Source of the DNA: Pteria penguin | Lineage: Eukaryota > Mollusca > Bivalvia > Pterioida > Pteriidae | DNA: 64,000 nucleotides | Assembly: GCA_035048485.1 (NCBI GenBank) | Contig: CM068581.1 | Location: 9,747,430-9,811,429 of the forward strand | Reading direction: 5' to 3' | Shown: one piece after another, positions 24,901 through 35,840 of the stretch | Layout of the letters: the number at the start of each line of letters is the position of its first letter | Position numbering within the stretch: position 1 is the first letter of the stretch | Made by a program: the position numbers and the translations under genes | Notes under the pieces: model-generated | The model's input: only the letters and a program-made list of their open reading frames with translations | Told to the model about the DNA's origin: nothing | Database searches by the model: none

Positions 24901-25919
24901 TATACAAGGTCAAGAACGGGTAAGCTGGACCTTGTAGTATTATATATGAAGATAAATGTGAAAGCACGCTAATATAATACGTATATAGGTTATTTCTATG
25001 TCGTATGAAATATGCACTGGCAGATATGGAGACCCACTAATACAGTTGTATAAAACGGTGAAATAAGGAGTACACAGTAGAAAAATCAAAGAACTAATAG
25101 TACAGATAGACGGAATATTACAGAGAGTCCTTGCCATTTGTACAACTGAACTTTATTGTACACAACATCATATCCATGGTAGAATATCAGACTTCCTGAA
25201 TGATTCGTCAGGCAAAAATGTACCCGAGACCCAACAATCAACAAGCAAAACAATTTTTTGCACTTTGATAATATATTGATAGAACTAGTCCATATTCCGA
25301 AGTATTAAGATGAGCATACACTAACTAGCGGAATTCCGTTATTTATACCAGACCCAATATATAAACAGCTTTCGCATGTGTCAATTCTATCTTCATCTGG
25401 CGCGTTCAAGTTTACTATGACATTTGGCAATTAAAAAAATCTACATAATTCAGTATAGGAAGAAAGAAACAACCATAATTTACGTACTTGATAGATTTAA
25501 GCCTGAAACCCAAGAAAATATAAGGTACTTTTACTAAAATGACGCTTTCCTACATGTATGAAAAAATTCAATTAAGGTGGGTGACCTAAAATAAGCCATT
25601 AAATACGATTCGATTCGGTTCATTATTAGTTTTGAGCCATCCGGCTCATCAGCAAACTGTAAATCATACATAAGTATAAAGCATAAGATACAAAAAGAAA
25701 GACAAAGGAGAATGCAAATATACATTTTCATACAAAAGCTGAATGTACATACATACATACACATACACCATTCTGAAAATCATGTGAATTAACACCTTAT
25801 TAAATGTCAGTAAATTCTGCGCATGAATACTTCGTTACAAAATTTCCATGACATTTATATATACATACATGAGTAAGTAATGAATATTTGTATTTCAAAT
25901 TTCCGTTTTCACAACAGCT

Positions 25920-26575
25920 ACTCAACGACAATCTAAAGTGTATCTGTACTATATCTCTGCGACAATCTGAAGTGTATCTGTACTGTATCTCTGCGACAAT
26001 CTGAAGTGTATCTGTACTACATCTCTGCGACAATCTGAAGTGTATCTGTACTATATCTCTGCGACAATCTGAAGTGTAGCTGTACTATATCTCTGCGACA
26101 ATCTGAAGTGTATCTGTACTATATCTCTGCGACAATCTGAAGTGTAGCTGTACTATATCTCTGCGACAATCTGAAGTGTATCTGTACTATATCTCTGCGA
26201 CAATCGGAAGTGTATCTGTACTGTATCTCTGCGACAATCTGAAGGGTATCTGTACTATATCTCTGCGACAATCGGAAGTGTATCTGTACTGTATCTCTGC
26301 GACAATCTGAAGGGTATCTGTACTATATCTCTGCGACAATCTGAAGTGTAGCTGTACTATATCTCTGTGACAATTTGAAGTGTATCTGTACTATATCTCT
26401 GCGACAATTTGAAGTGTATCTGTACTGTATCTCAGCGAAAATCTGAAGTATATCTGTACCATATCTCTGCGACAATCTGAAGTGTAGCTGTACTATATCT
26501 CTGCGACAATCTGAAGTGTATCTGTACTGTATCTCTGCGACAATCTGAAGTGTATCTGCACTGTATCTCTGCGAA
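25920..26575. repeat. 34-bp minisatellite, ~19 copies
   Basis: Unit ctctgcgacaatctgaagtg plus tatctgtactatat, counted at 34 bp (25955 to 25989). Variants tgtagctgt and gggtatctgt recur in blocks. Confidence 0.95.
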
Positions 26576-28029
26576 TATGTAAAGTTGGATACTATCAGGC
26601 CAACATCTTAAGTGAACAGCCTGACAGTAAACGGTCATGGACCTGTCTAAAAAGAATGAAATATCCTTGTTGTCCCACACAGGAATTTCATTGCGACCGG
26701 TTTCTCTGCTAATCTCTTGTGTCGAGTTTTGTTTTAATGGAAAATTTCATGTGATGCGTGTTATCAATCTGCAAAGACCTCAGTTCTGCATGCTTGAAAT
26801 TGATCGTTTCAAAAATGGCATAGGCTGCTTGGAAAATTAATACGATGTACATGTTCACAATAACTGGGTATAAATTCTCGTCATTTTATGCTCTCGCCAT
26901 GAAATTTTCTCGGTGAAGGTTTGATGGATTAGATTTATATTGGGTGTATAGATGTATCAAGGGAAAATGCAGGTCAAGTTTGAATATGGGTGTGTAATTT
27001 TTGACAGAGTAATTGCCCTTGAACATTTAAAATTTCTTGACAATATTAGTTCTCTGGCAATTACATTTCACTACCTAAGCTACCTGCGGGGGCATTTGTG
27101 TCACAGTGACATTTAAATTCTAGTTTATTTCTAAGGTGGTAGCAGTGAAGTTTTCTTCGAAGATTTCTGTTTGCCAGTGACTCGAGTTAATGGGTAACGT
27201 TTCTATGCGTTGCTATATGGTCAGACAGACGTATTGATTGTAACCAAGCTATTTGTATTGTCTGGACCTTTTTGTCTGCTTTCTTAATGAATCTTCTGAC
27301 ATCTCGCACATTGTATGCATTTTGACGAAAAGAGTTCACGAAAATTATTCGTTTCTACTTCATAACTCCGCCAAGGTATTGTGTACTGCTTTAGCCTTTG
27401 AGAGAGACAAGATGGGCGAGACTGAGTGGTAAGAGAGCTTGTCTCATAGAGTAAGTTCACGTCATGTCGCTTGGACGTCAAAATTTTGGAGCGTAACCCC
27501 GGGCCTTTGCAGAATAGACACGGTCTTTAGCTATTTGTAGTAAGAGTGTTTTACAGGAAGTAGAAAGGTGGTGTTGTAACATAGATTTTACAAGATGGCC
27601 AGTTTCGTCCCATCCCCACCCGAGAGAAAAACGGGCTTGTTATAGAATTTACCCCGCAGATATAAAGATTTCATTCTGTTGGAATTTACAGACAGATATT
27701 TGTTTGTAGATTTACGATAAATCACATGTACTCGATATATCTATCAATATAAAAACAAAACTTCTAGGATATTGAACTTCCTCTTTTTTCATAGTCATTC
27801 ATGCAGGTTTTAATTTCCCAAATTTCAAATATGTCATAGGACAATATAATACCTTTTTGACCAACGTGTAATTTTATTCATAGAATATGAACAGAAAAAA
27901 ATACTTTCCCGGCTTAGTTTTCTTGCTGACATGACCCTAGCATAGAATTTCCTCATCTGGTATCCGGATTACAAAATAGAAGTTACAACTAATAATGAAA
28001 AATCTTGGGTCTCTGCGTATATATCTTCT

Positions 28030-28760
28030 ATGTATAAGGAATGGTGTATCTTTATATAACTGGTGAGGAATGGTGTATGTTTATATAACTGGTAAGGAAT
28101 GGTGTATCTTTATATAACTGGTGAGGAATGGTGTATCTTTATATAACTGGTAAGGAATGGTGTATCTTTATATAACTGGTGAGGAATGGTGTATCTTTAT
28201 ATAACTGGTAAGGAATGGTGTATCTTTATATAACTGGTGAGGAATGGTGTATCTTTATATAACTGGTAAGAATGGTGTATCTTTATATAACTGGTGAGGA
28301 ATGGTGTATCTTTATATAACTGGTGAGGAATGGTGTATCTTTATATAACTGGTAAGGAATGGTGTATCTTTATATAACTGGTGAGGAATGGTGTATCTTT
28401 ATATAACTGGTAAGGAATGGTGTATCTTTATATAACTGGTGAGGAAAGGTGTATCTTTATATAACTGGTAAGGAATGGTGTATCTTTATATAACTGGTGT
28501 GGAATGGTGTATCTTTCTATAACTGGTAAGGAATGGTGTATCTTTATATAACTGGTAAGGAATGATGTGTCTTTATATAAAATGTGAGGAATGGCGTATC
28601 TTTATATAAAATGTGAGGAATGGTGTATCTTTATATAACTGGTAAGGAATGGTGTATCTTTATATAACTGGTAAGGAATGGTGTATCTTTATATAACTGG
28701 TGTGGAATGGTGTATCTTTCTATAACTGGTTAGGAATGGTGTATCTTACTGGTAATGAAT
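28030..28760. repeat. 29-bp minisatellite with alternating 58-bp dimer
   Basis: Unit aaggaatggtgtatctttat plus ataactggt (29 bp). Units beginning with aagg and gagg alternate strictly over much of 28090-28450, so the effective duplication unit is a 58-bp dimer. The right edge decays after 28560. Confidence 0.95.
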
Positions 28761-29042
28761 AGTATATATAGAATATGAAATAGAATATAACTGGTAAGAG
28801 AATTTCAGAATTCTTCCCATGTATTAACTGGTGTTTTTCATAACTTTATACAAAATTATCATATTCGGTTGTATACAATTTGTATGTGCGTTTATAGAAC
28901 AGGTCTGCGCCCAGGACAGTTAGAAATCAATTCTCAAAGGTTATTTTGTGGCCATATTTTTTACATTTACATCGGATATAATACTCAACATTAATTCATA
29001 ATAAGTAATGTACAATAAGAAAATCAAAGAAATTACTTGAAA

Positions 29043-29339
29043 ATGTGCAAGAAGCCCGAAAAGACGTTAAAAATTCCTTTTAGGAATAGAACCAGAAAGA
29101 ATAATATTTCGGAAAAGATACCCCTAGATCATTGTGATGCTTTAGATTTGTTGATATATGCAACCGGTCTGAAGAGGACTTTGAAGAGTAACCTCTTGCG
29201 CTTTTGTCATCCTGCTTTGAATGCTTTAAATGGTCCTGGAAAAGATGTTGAAATTGTGAAAAAGTTTACGAATGACAACGGCTGGCACACTATGACACTG
29301 GTTCATTTACTGCTTTCTAGAGGAAAATATGGTAGATAA
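29043..29339 (+). CDS. Unrecognised 98-codon open frame in intron
   Basis: ATG at 29043 to TAA at 29337; basic product beginning MCKKPEKTLKIPFRNRTRKN and ending LVHLLLSRGKYGR. Unlike other intronic frames it is not built on a repeat and has mixed composition. An AATAAA hexamer overlaps the stop codon (29339-29344). I do not recognise any family, and no promoter or splice evidence is visible. It could be a small nested gene, a retrocopy or a processed fragment, or chance. It lies in the sense orientation of the host gene. Confidence 0.2.
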   Translation: MCKKPEKTLKIPFRNRTRKNNISEKIPLDHCDALDLLIYATGLKRTLKSNLLRFCHPALNALNGPGKDVEIVKKFTNDNGWHTMTLVHLLLSRGKYGR

Positions 29340-30310
29340 ATAAAGTGGAAATATTGGATATAAGGCAATATTAAAAGAATTTCTTTAGTTTGTCTTTGTC
29401 TGTAGAAAACAAGTTTACATCCTTATTGTTGATTTTCACTTGAACAGTTTCAATATACAAGATTGTGAATAAAAGCACAAACTTTCTATGCCTAGTTTAG
29501 ACGGAATTTGGTGCCTTCATTGATTTATGTAGGAATCATGTGCCTGTATTGTAAAATCACAACATAAACGGTTAATTTCTAGAAAGGGAAAGATGGTACA
29601 TTGTACTGTCATTTGGGGAGGGGGATTTGTATGTTAGAAGGGCATTTCTTGTGGAGGGGGGTCTATGCGAGGCCCATTTTTCGGGGCGGGGGTTGGGGGG
29701 AAGGAGTTATGCAGGGGGAAAATCTACACTACATCACCGAGGGTCTACATGTATGCAGAATTTGCCTAGAGCAAAGTTTTCGTCAGAAGTTCAATAGCTG
29801 TTGTCCTGACATCGTATGTTTTATCAGTTCTTTGTATTTCACACGATTATCATTGATAAAATGGTACACTTAAAAACGTGTACAGGGTTCGTCAATAAAT
29901 CTTAAGTAGACTAAAACGCTGTCTTTTGGAGAAACTTCAATGCAAGGTGCAATGTAATTTGATTTTTTGAGTTTTACTACATCAAGAATGAAAATGGTTT
30001 AAGATAGTTCATCAACGATTTATATGTACATTGATTTCAAGAAACTTTGTTCAGAAATGTTGCAGTTCAGAAACAAATCGATGTCGTATGAGTGTTATTT
30101 TACAGTATAAAAAATCCCGGAAGTAAATGTTTACAAGTTACAGTGTCCAGTGGTGTTTTCAGGATACAAAATAGGTGACCACAAGATAAATGTAAACATG
30201 ATGAAAATAAATGAAATTTGTATATAGTCTTTAGTGAATTTTAGGAGAAGAACTCCAGTCCTATTACGCCATTGATGTTGAGAATTTTCTTTAACATGCG
30301 ATATGTATGT

Positions 30311-30495
30311 GTTTATAGTCGTCCCAGGCAACGCATATCATGCTTTCCATATACTTATTTATAGTTATCCCAGGCAACGCATATGATGCTTTCCATATAC
30401 TTATTTATAGTTATCACAGGAAACACATATGATGGTTTCCATATACTTATTTATAGTTATCCCAGGAAACACATATGATGGTTTCCATTAAGTTA
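30311..30495. repeat. 47-bp tandem repeat, 4 copies
   Basis: Unit tttatagttatcccaggcaa then cgcatatgatgctttccatatacttat, repeated about every 47 bp from 30311. The last two copies carry cacaggaaacacatatgatgg. Confidence 0.9.
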
Positions 30496-31827
30496 TTTCC
30501 AAGAGGCTGAACAAGGCTTTAAAGTGAAACAATCTCTTATCTAAACACACTTGATGGATGAATGTGTCAAACAAGCAGTAAATATGCAGATGTCTTTTGT
30601 CACAAATCGCCAGTTCGCATGCCAGAATTATAATTGACATCTGGAATGACTTGTGAAATTCAAAGAAGTATGCTTAATTTTCATTCCTAATTTCCGTTTG
30701 TTTCTGCTACTTTATTGCCTTTTGAATTTCGATTGTAAACCATTCTCTTTCGAAATAATTACATTTCTTAGATAAGTAAACTTTGTTTATTTCTATATCA
30801 CATATGCAGCTGTCTTTATTGTTGATAATGGGTATCACAAACCATCCTTAGGATACGGGCCAACCTAGCTTAAAGTTGTCACTTGTTGGTAAAGCAAGAG
30901 TTAATTCTATAGAATTATCGGGGCTGATATTATACTTAAATATTGACAAATAAGAGATGTTTATTGATTGGATTGAATGTCCTGCGAAACACTTAGTCAG
31001 TATGAGTCATCTCTTCACTGTATGAAGGATAATGGCAATAGGAACCACTTTTCAGTTATACCATCTATGGAACTGGAGAGTGTTTGATCAGCTTGATAAA
31101 ATATGCCCCAAAGATTCCGTGTCAATATACAAAACATTGGAATTACTGCAAATCATATTTCATCATTACTATCCAGCGCAAAGACTATTGAATTCCGCTG
31201 TGAAATTCACAAATGACTCATTAAATTAAATACTTTATTAGGTGCAACTGTTGCGATGTTTTAAGTGTGAAGGGTGAATTTCAAGAACTTCTGAGAAACA
31301 CAAGACCTTCATGAGTAATGTTAACAAATACTATAAAGGAGAAATGGGAAGGCATTACTGCTTCATATATGCAGTGACTCAGGCAAACACAACTTACTCA
31401 TAACAAAGCGAAATGTTAATTTTCAAAAATTTCAGTAATCATTTATCTTGTATCTGTATATTTCATATGCATATTGCATCTGTATCATATTTAGCGAACA
31501 GTATTAACTGAAACTCAGTAAATTGGTTAGGGTATATTATGAAATTCATATTGAACATACATTGTAATATTATATGTAAAAGGTAATGCCATAATTTAGA
31601 ATCAAAAAGAGAGGTGATTTGTCATGGATAGAGAGAGAACGTCGAGATATTCTACATTATTGGTGAATACAAATGTATACAAATGCAAACCTTCTGCATC
31701 TCTCCCACGCATGTTAAGAAGAGAGAAGGATGCTTATATAATATTGCATCTGTTTGTCAGTATTTTGTAAAGTTGTCTGTATGCACTACTTTATATAATT
31801 ACATGTTGTGCCTTTCTACATTTACAG

Positions 31828-31900
31828 GTGGAGAATATCAATGCCTGTCTGACTTTCCTTGCCAATCTGGGTGTTAGTATAGACGGTCTCAGTGCAAAAG
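31828..31900 (+). CDS. NAV: NAV exon: second half of CH domain
   Basis: 73 bp, phase 0 in and phase 1 out, between tttacag and the donor gtgaga. It encodes VENINACLTFLANLGVSIDG and LSAK. This matches the family segment (I/V)EN(I/V)-x-ACL-x-FLA...GLSA, including the Cys-Leu helix and the GLSA turn before the final helix. The split Gly/Asp codon completes in the next exon as Asp. Confidence 0.95.
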
Positions 31901-33311
31901 GTGAGAAAGAAATCTATTGCTGTCAGTAATTGAGTCCATGACAGGTTGGTCCATGCATGATGTGTATGGGACTATTTCTGATAATGCAATTTGATTATTG
32001 GATTAAATTCAGATTGAGATAGGTCGGTTGAATCAAGACTACTTTTGGCTGTCTGTTTGCCAAAACATCTGAAGAGATTATTATACAAGACTTTCTGACA
32101 TCAAATGTCTGGAATGTTAAAGGTGGTTGTTTGACATGGTGGCTAACGTACATACGTGGCTTTTCTTCTAGTTTAAGCTCTACAGGTCGAGACCAATCGA
32201 GCTTATGTAATATTTGGTCGACCGTTCATCCAGTTGTATACAGTATTTTTAGCAATACTGGTCAGAGACTATACATTACAAAAATGTTTCAGTTACCATA
32301 TATAGTCAAGTGATTTCTGCTTTTGCACATTGGTTGGTTGATTAGCGTTTTTGTCGCTTTAAACAGTTTTTCATTGATATCCTGTCTTGAAAGCAGTCTC
32401 CTGAAACATAGTGGCACAACCAAGGATTTGAACTCAATCATTTGAAATTGTCGTAATTTTGAGTTGAAAATGTTGAAATTTAAGAACGATAAAATTGGAA
32501 AAGCATCTTTATTAGGAAGGCTTTATATCAAGATTTCAGTTAGCGGATAATGGTGTTTATTTTTAAGTTTATGCTTTTATCAGTTAATTTGCTTTCGTGA
32601 CATAATTTTTCACACTCCTTTCTTGTTCATGTTTAGTACTCTTTGACAGATTTAATTTTATTAATATTCTGGCCACATAACATGCAGTATTACATATTTC
32701 AACACCCCCCCCCCCCTTTCCACATAATGCTGGTATTTTAATGCGATAGTTTGATTTTGAATATTTTTTTTCACAGCTTAAATGACACCATGCTGTAATA
32801 TCTTCTGCTGAATATTCTGTGCATAAAAAAGAGTCCTATGTAATAGTGCTAAGTCGATCAAACAATTCGATTCTATGTTATCTATATTTTTGATCGCTCA
32901 AATTAAAATTATTTGGCGATGTGTATTAAGTGGTTTTCATCTCGAATATAAGTATCTATCCATGTGTATAATCAATAACGCTTGAAGACCGCGGTGAAAC
33001 ATTTGAGAAACTATTTTGATTGATGTATTTTTAAAAAGGAATCTATTTTATAGACTCGTAGAGGACAAGACTATCGTATTAAAGTGCTAAGAGCTGAAGT
33101 GCATTGGATAAATTCGGAACTTCAGTAAAATGCTGTGCTAAAATCACAAAACGATAGTAATTATTCAGTGTAATGTTCCATTTGTTCTGAGTTCATAAAA
33201 ACACTGACTCACTTCAAACAGTAACAGGTATATAGGTAACATTTGAACGATTTCTCTTCATATCGGCAAACCTTTAAATCCTTTTGTAACAGTAATTATG
33301 TATATTTCTAG
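31901..33311 (+). other. Intron, 1.4 kb
   Basis: AT-rich unique sequence with a C-run near 32703-32716. No repeat array or gene recognised. The acceptor is tatatttctag. Confidence 0.85.
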
Positions 33312-33498
33312 ATATAAAAGACGGGAATTTGAAAGCAATTTTGGGATTGTTCTTTAGTCTCTCTCGATATAAGCAGCAACAGAAATCTCAGCTTCAGCGA
33401 GACCAGGCAAGAGCACAACCAGGGGACATAACTACTGATAACCAGGGCGGACATGGTCGACATACACCTCAGCTCAATGGAGGGGAAATGCATTCAAG
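33312..33498 (+). CDS. NAV: NAV exon: last CH helix and start of linker
   Basis: 187 bp, phase 1 in and phase 2 out, between ttctag and the donor gtattt. It encodes DIKDG, then NLKAILGLFFSLSRYKQQQ, the most conserved stretch of navigator CH domains, then a Gln/Arg/Gly-rich linker beginning KSQLQRDQARAQPGDITTDN and ending GGEMHSR. The CH domain therefore ends at about residue 104 of the joined product. The donor (AG|gtattt) is weaker than the others. Reading into the intron adds about 24 codons before a stop, so a truncated CH-only form is possible if the intron is retained; that is inference. Confidence 0.97.
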
Positions 33499-33889
33499 GT
33501 ATTTTGTCGTAGAGTACCATAGGATATACAAAGCTATCAAATGTACATGTTTGGATCAAATATTGAATTAAATTTGGCACAAAGTGATCGAATTTGAGAA
33601 CATTAACATTTCTGCACAGTTTGACTGAGTACTATCTAGTGGTCATCGATCGAGTTATTTGACCTAAAATTCACAAAACTATTACTGCCGGTTGCTTTAT
33701 GCTATTCTACTGAAAAATTTTTCACAATATTTATTAACAAGGGAAAAGGTCAAGTAAAATCCTAAGTTGTTAATGTTGCTAGGGTGTACTTATACAAAAT
33801 GTGGAGTCATAATGATTTTGTTACTGATGTATCAAGTCATGGTAACTGTGGTCATAGACACTGCACCATTTTACGAAATGTGTAAGATT

Positions 33890-34027
33890 TAACCACAGGC
33901 AATTCAGTCGCTTGCTGCATCCGCGCAGTGCTAGCAGGGACGTTAGGTATGTATACGTCCTGGTGATATGCTAGTATGTACACATAGCACTGCGCAGATG
34001 CAAGCGACTGAATCGTTTGTGGATTTG
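33890..34027. mobile_element. ~138-bp hairpin (MITE-like) element
   Basis: The left arm contains attcagtcgcttg then ccgcgcagtgcta (33902-33932). The right arm is the inverse, tagcactgcgcagatgcaag then cgactgaatcg (33985-34015), with partial matching outwards (ttaaccaca / tgtggattt). Inside is a cagggacgt...acgtcctg palindrome (33935-33962) resembling the insertion at 40676. No gene. Confidence 0.6.
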
Positions 34028-34334
34028 ACCGTCTTATTGGTGAAATTTCTTTAAAGTCGTAGGTATTTTACTTCCTTTTGAGTATTAAAATTAAAATGTA
34101 GTGAATTATGTAATGAATCATCCAAAGGGAAGTTAGTATTAGATAATAATAAAAAAAACCCTTTTCTCCACAATTTTATTTTATTTGCGCTAGGCCATGT
34201 AAGCAGCAGTAATGGATTTCACTTTAATTTCTTCATTGTACTTATTTTCTTTTAATAAAGGCCAAGGGGTCGAAAATTTGTGGAGAGAAGAGTGTTTTGT
34301 AATTTTTTTGTATTGAACTAGTTTGAGGAATTTT

Positions 34335-34338
<4 letters not shown>

Positions 34339-34416
<78 letters not shown>
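34339..34416. repeat. (TA)n microsatellite
   Basis: About 39 TA units inside the intron. Confidence 0.95.
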
Positions 34417-34424
<8 letters not shown>

Positions 34425-35189
34425 TTGCTTTAGCAGCGCACATGTAGCAAAATGTTTTAATGCGAATTAACTAAATAGACTAATGAGAACAAAGGACCTA
34501 GAGCAGTTTCTCTGGCAAACCATTCGTACTTGTGAGAGGTCTGTAAGCGTGGTATAGCTTATAGCACAGAGATGATCAAATTAATCCTAGGGTGACTCAA
34601 AGAGAAACATCACTTAACAGACGATGCTCCTGGTGCTGCCAGAGTAGCGCTTACAGCCATATTGTTACAACAGTTAATGCCCCTGTGGACGACCATTGAA
34701 AGTGATTTACCAATAAGCGATCATGAGTCAGTTATGATTATTATTTTACTGGTCAGATGATGTACATGTGTTACCTTGATTTACGTGTTTGACCTTGATC
34801 CTCTTGTTAGTATAAACTGGATATATACGTCTCATCAGTAATGCAATGTAGAGTAGCCAATAAGATCTAACATACATAAAACGCACATAGTATGTGTTGC
34901 AAAAAAACAAAACAAAAAACAAACAAACAAACAAAAACAAAAACAAAAAATCCCAAAAGTTTACTCTCCCCCCCCTCTTTGTGATGATTGAATATAAAAT
35001 GGGCTGGATCTGTGTCTACGAGAGCAAGGCAAGTTGAAGTGTTCAGGTTTTACACTGTATCGTATTACAAACACATTATGGACCATGTTTCCCCGCCATG
35101 TATGAATGAAGAACTGAGGTCACGAACTCTTTTAGTACACCACCGACATCTGTTCTTTGGTGATGATGACAATCATGTTTTCGTTTCAG

Positions 35190-35359
35190 ATTGCCGTCAC
35201 CATTTAAACAAGGAAGTAAATGTCCTACTATAACTAATCCCTCCTCTACCAAAGAGAGTCCCAACGCAAACCTCAACAACGCACGTAATAATACTAAATC
35301 TACAAGCAGCGAACGTTCAAAAGCTCAGCTTAATCAACAAAACAACAATACCTTACCAG
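35190..35359 (+). CDS. NAV: NAV exon: linker segment
   Basis: 170 bp, phase 2 in and phase 1 out, between tttcgtttcag and the donor gtaagc. It encodes (R)LPSPFKQGSKCPTITNPSS and TKESPNANLNNARNNTKSTS, ending NNNTLP with a split Gly. The SRLP junction across this intron resembles the SRLPG found in vertebrate navigators. It is Asn/Ser/Gln-rich, presumably disordered. The exon end is oddly placed: CCTTACCAG|gtaagcc is the first unit of a 25-bp tandem repeat, so additional donor-like sites follow at 35385 and 35410. Confidence 0.9.
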
Positions 35360-35840
35360 GTAAGCCATATCAGTACATTACCAGGTAAGCCATATCAGTA
35401 CATTACCAGGTCAGCCATATCAGTACATTACCAGTTAAGTAGAAAGTCAATCATACCAATAGTTTACCAGTTAAAAATTAGTGCCATACCATGTCAGCTA
35501 AAAGTATTATACAAGTAAGTAAAACAGCACCTCACCAGGTCAGTAAAGGGCAATAATATACATGTATCAGATATGTAAAACAAAGTAGGCTATAGCAACA
35601 ATTTATAGGTGAGTAAAGCATTACTTTACCGGCTCAAGTCTCATCCATAACTGATATACAAGTAAGTAAAACAATACCTTATCAGGTCGGTTGACACAAT
35701 AATATACCAGGTAAGTAAACAGTACCTGAACAGGCAAGCAGTAACAATAATTTACAAGGTAAGTAAAATGACCTTTTTAGGCCAGCCATAACAATAGTTT
35801 ACTGATTAGTAAACAGTACTTTACAAGGTCAGTAACAACA
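35350..35840. repeat. 25-bp tandem repeat copying the 5' splice site, then degenerate units
   Basis: Unit gtaagccatatcagtacatt plus accag begins at the splice donor (35360) and recurs at 35385 and 35410 (gtcagcc), with a decayed unit at 35435 (ttaag). Beyond that, words such as accaggtcagtaaa and aatacctaaccaggt recur irregularly to about 35840. The first 10 bp of the array are coding. Confidence 0.85.

Larger units (their letters stand above)
7292..31827 (+). other. 24.5-kb intron rich in repeats and transposon remnants
   Basis: No coding exon was recognised between 7292 and 31827. Contents in order: (GT)n and G-run near 7367-7430, a palindromic insertion at 8244, (TA)n at 9493, a 31-bp array split by a Tigger element (10330-13490), 24/48-bp array (13940-16135), 98-bp array (17040-17470), a hAT-like element (18095-19037), 40-bp (20619), ~140-bp (20979), 34-bp (25920), 29-bp (28030) and 47-bp (30311) arrays. 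Stretches 22000-25900, 26600-28000 and 29350-30300 look unique; I see nothing definite in them. Confidence 0.8.
33499..35189 (+). other. Intron, 1.7 kb, with hairpin element and (TA)n
   Basis: Contains the inverted-repeat element at about 33890-34027, a (TA)n run at 34339-34416, and an A/C-rich (aaaca)n stretch at 34896-34950 followed by a C-run. The rest is unique. The acceptor is tttcgtttcag. Confidence 0.85.

Noticed and set aside
27405..27480. tRNA-like segment (gactgagtggtaagagagct)
   Set aside because: Only an A-box-like word; no acceptable B box.
34988..35233. 81-codon plus-strand frame overlapping the linker exon
   Set aside because: Uses a different frame from the exon and crosses its acceptor; the exon frame is supported by phase and family match.
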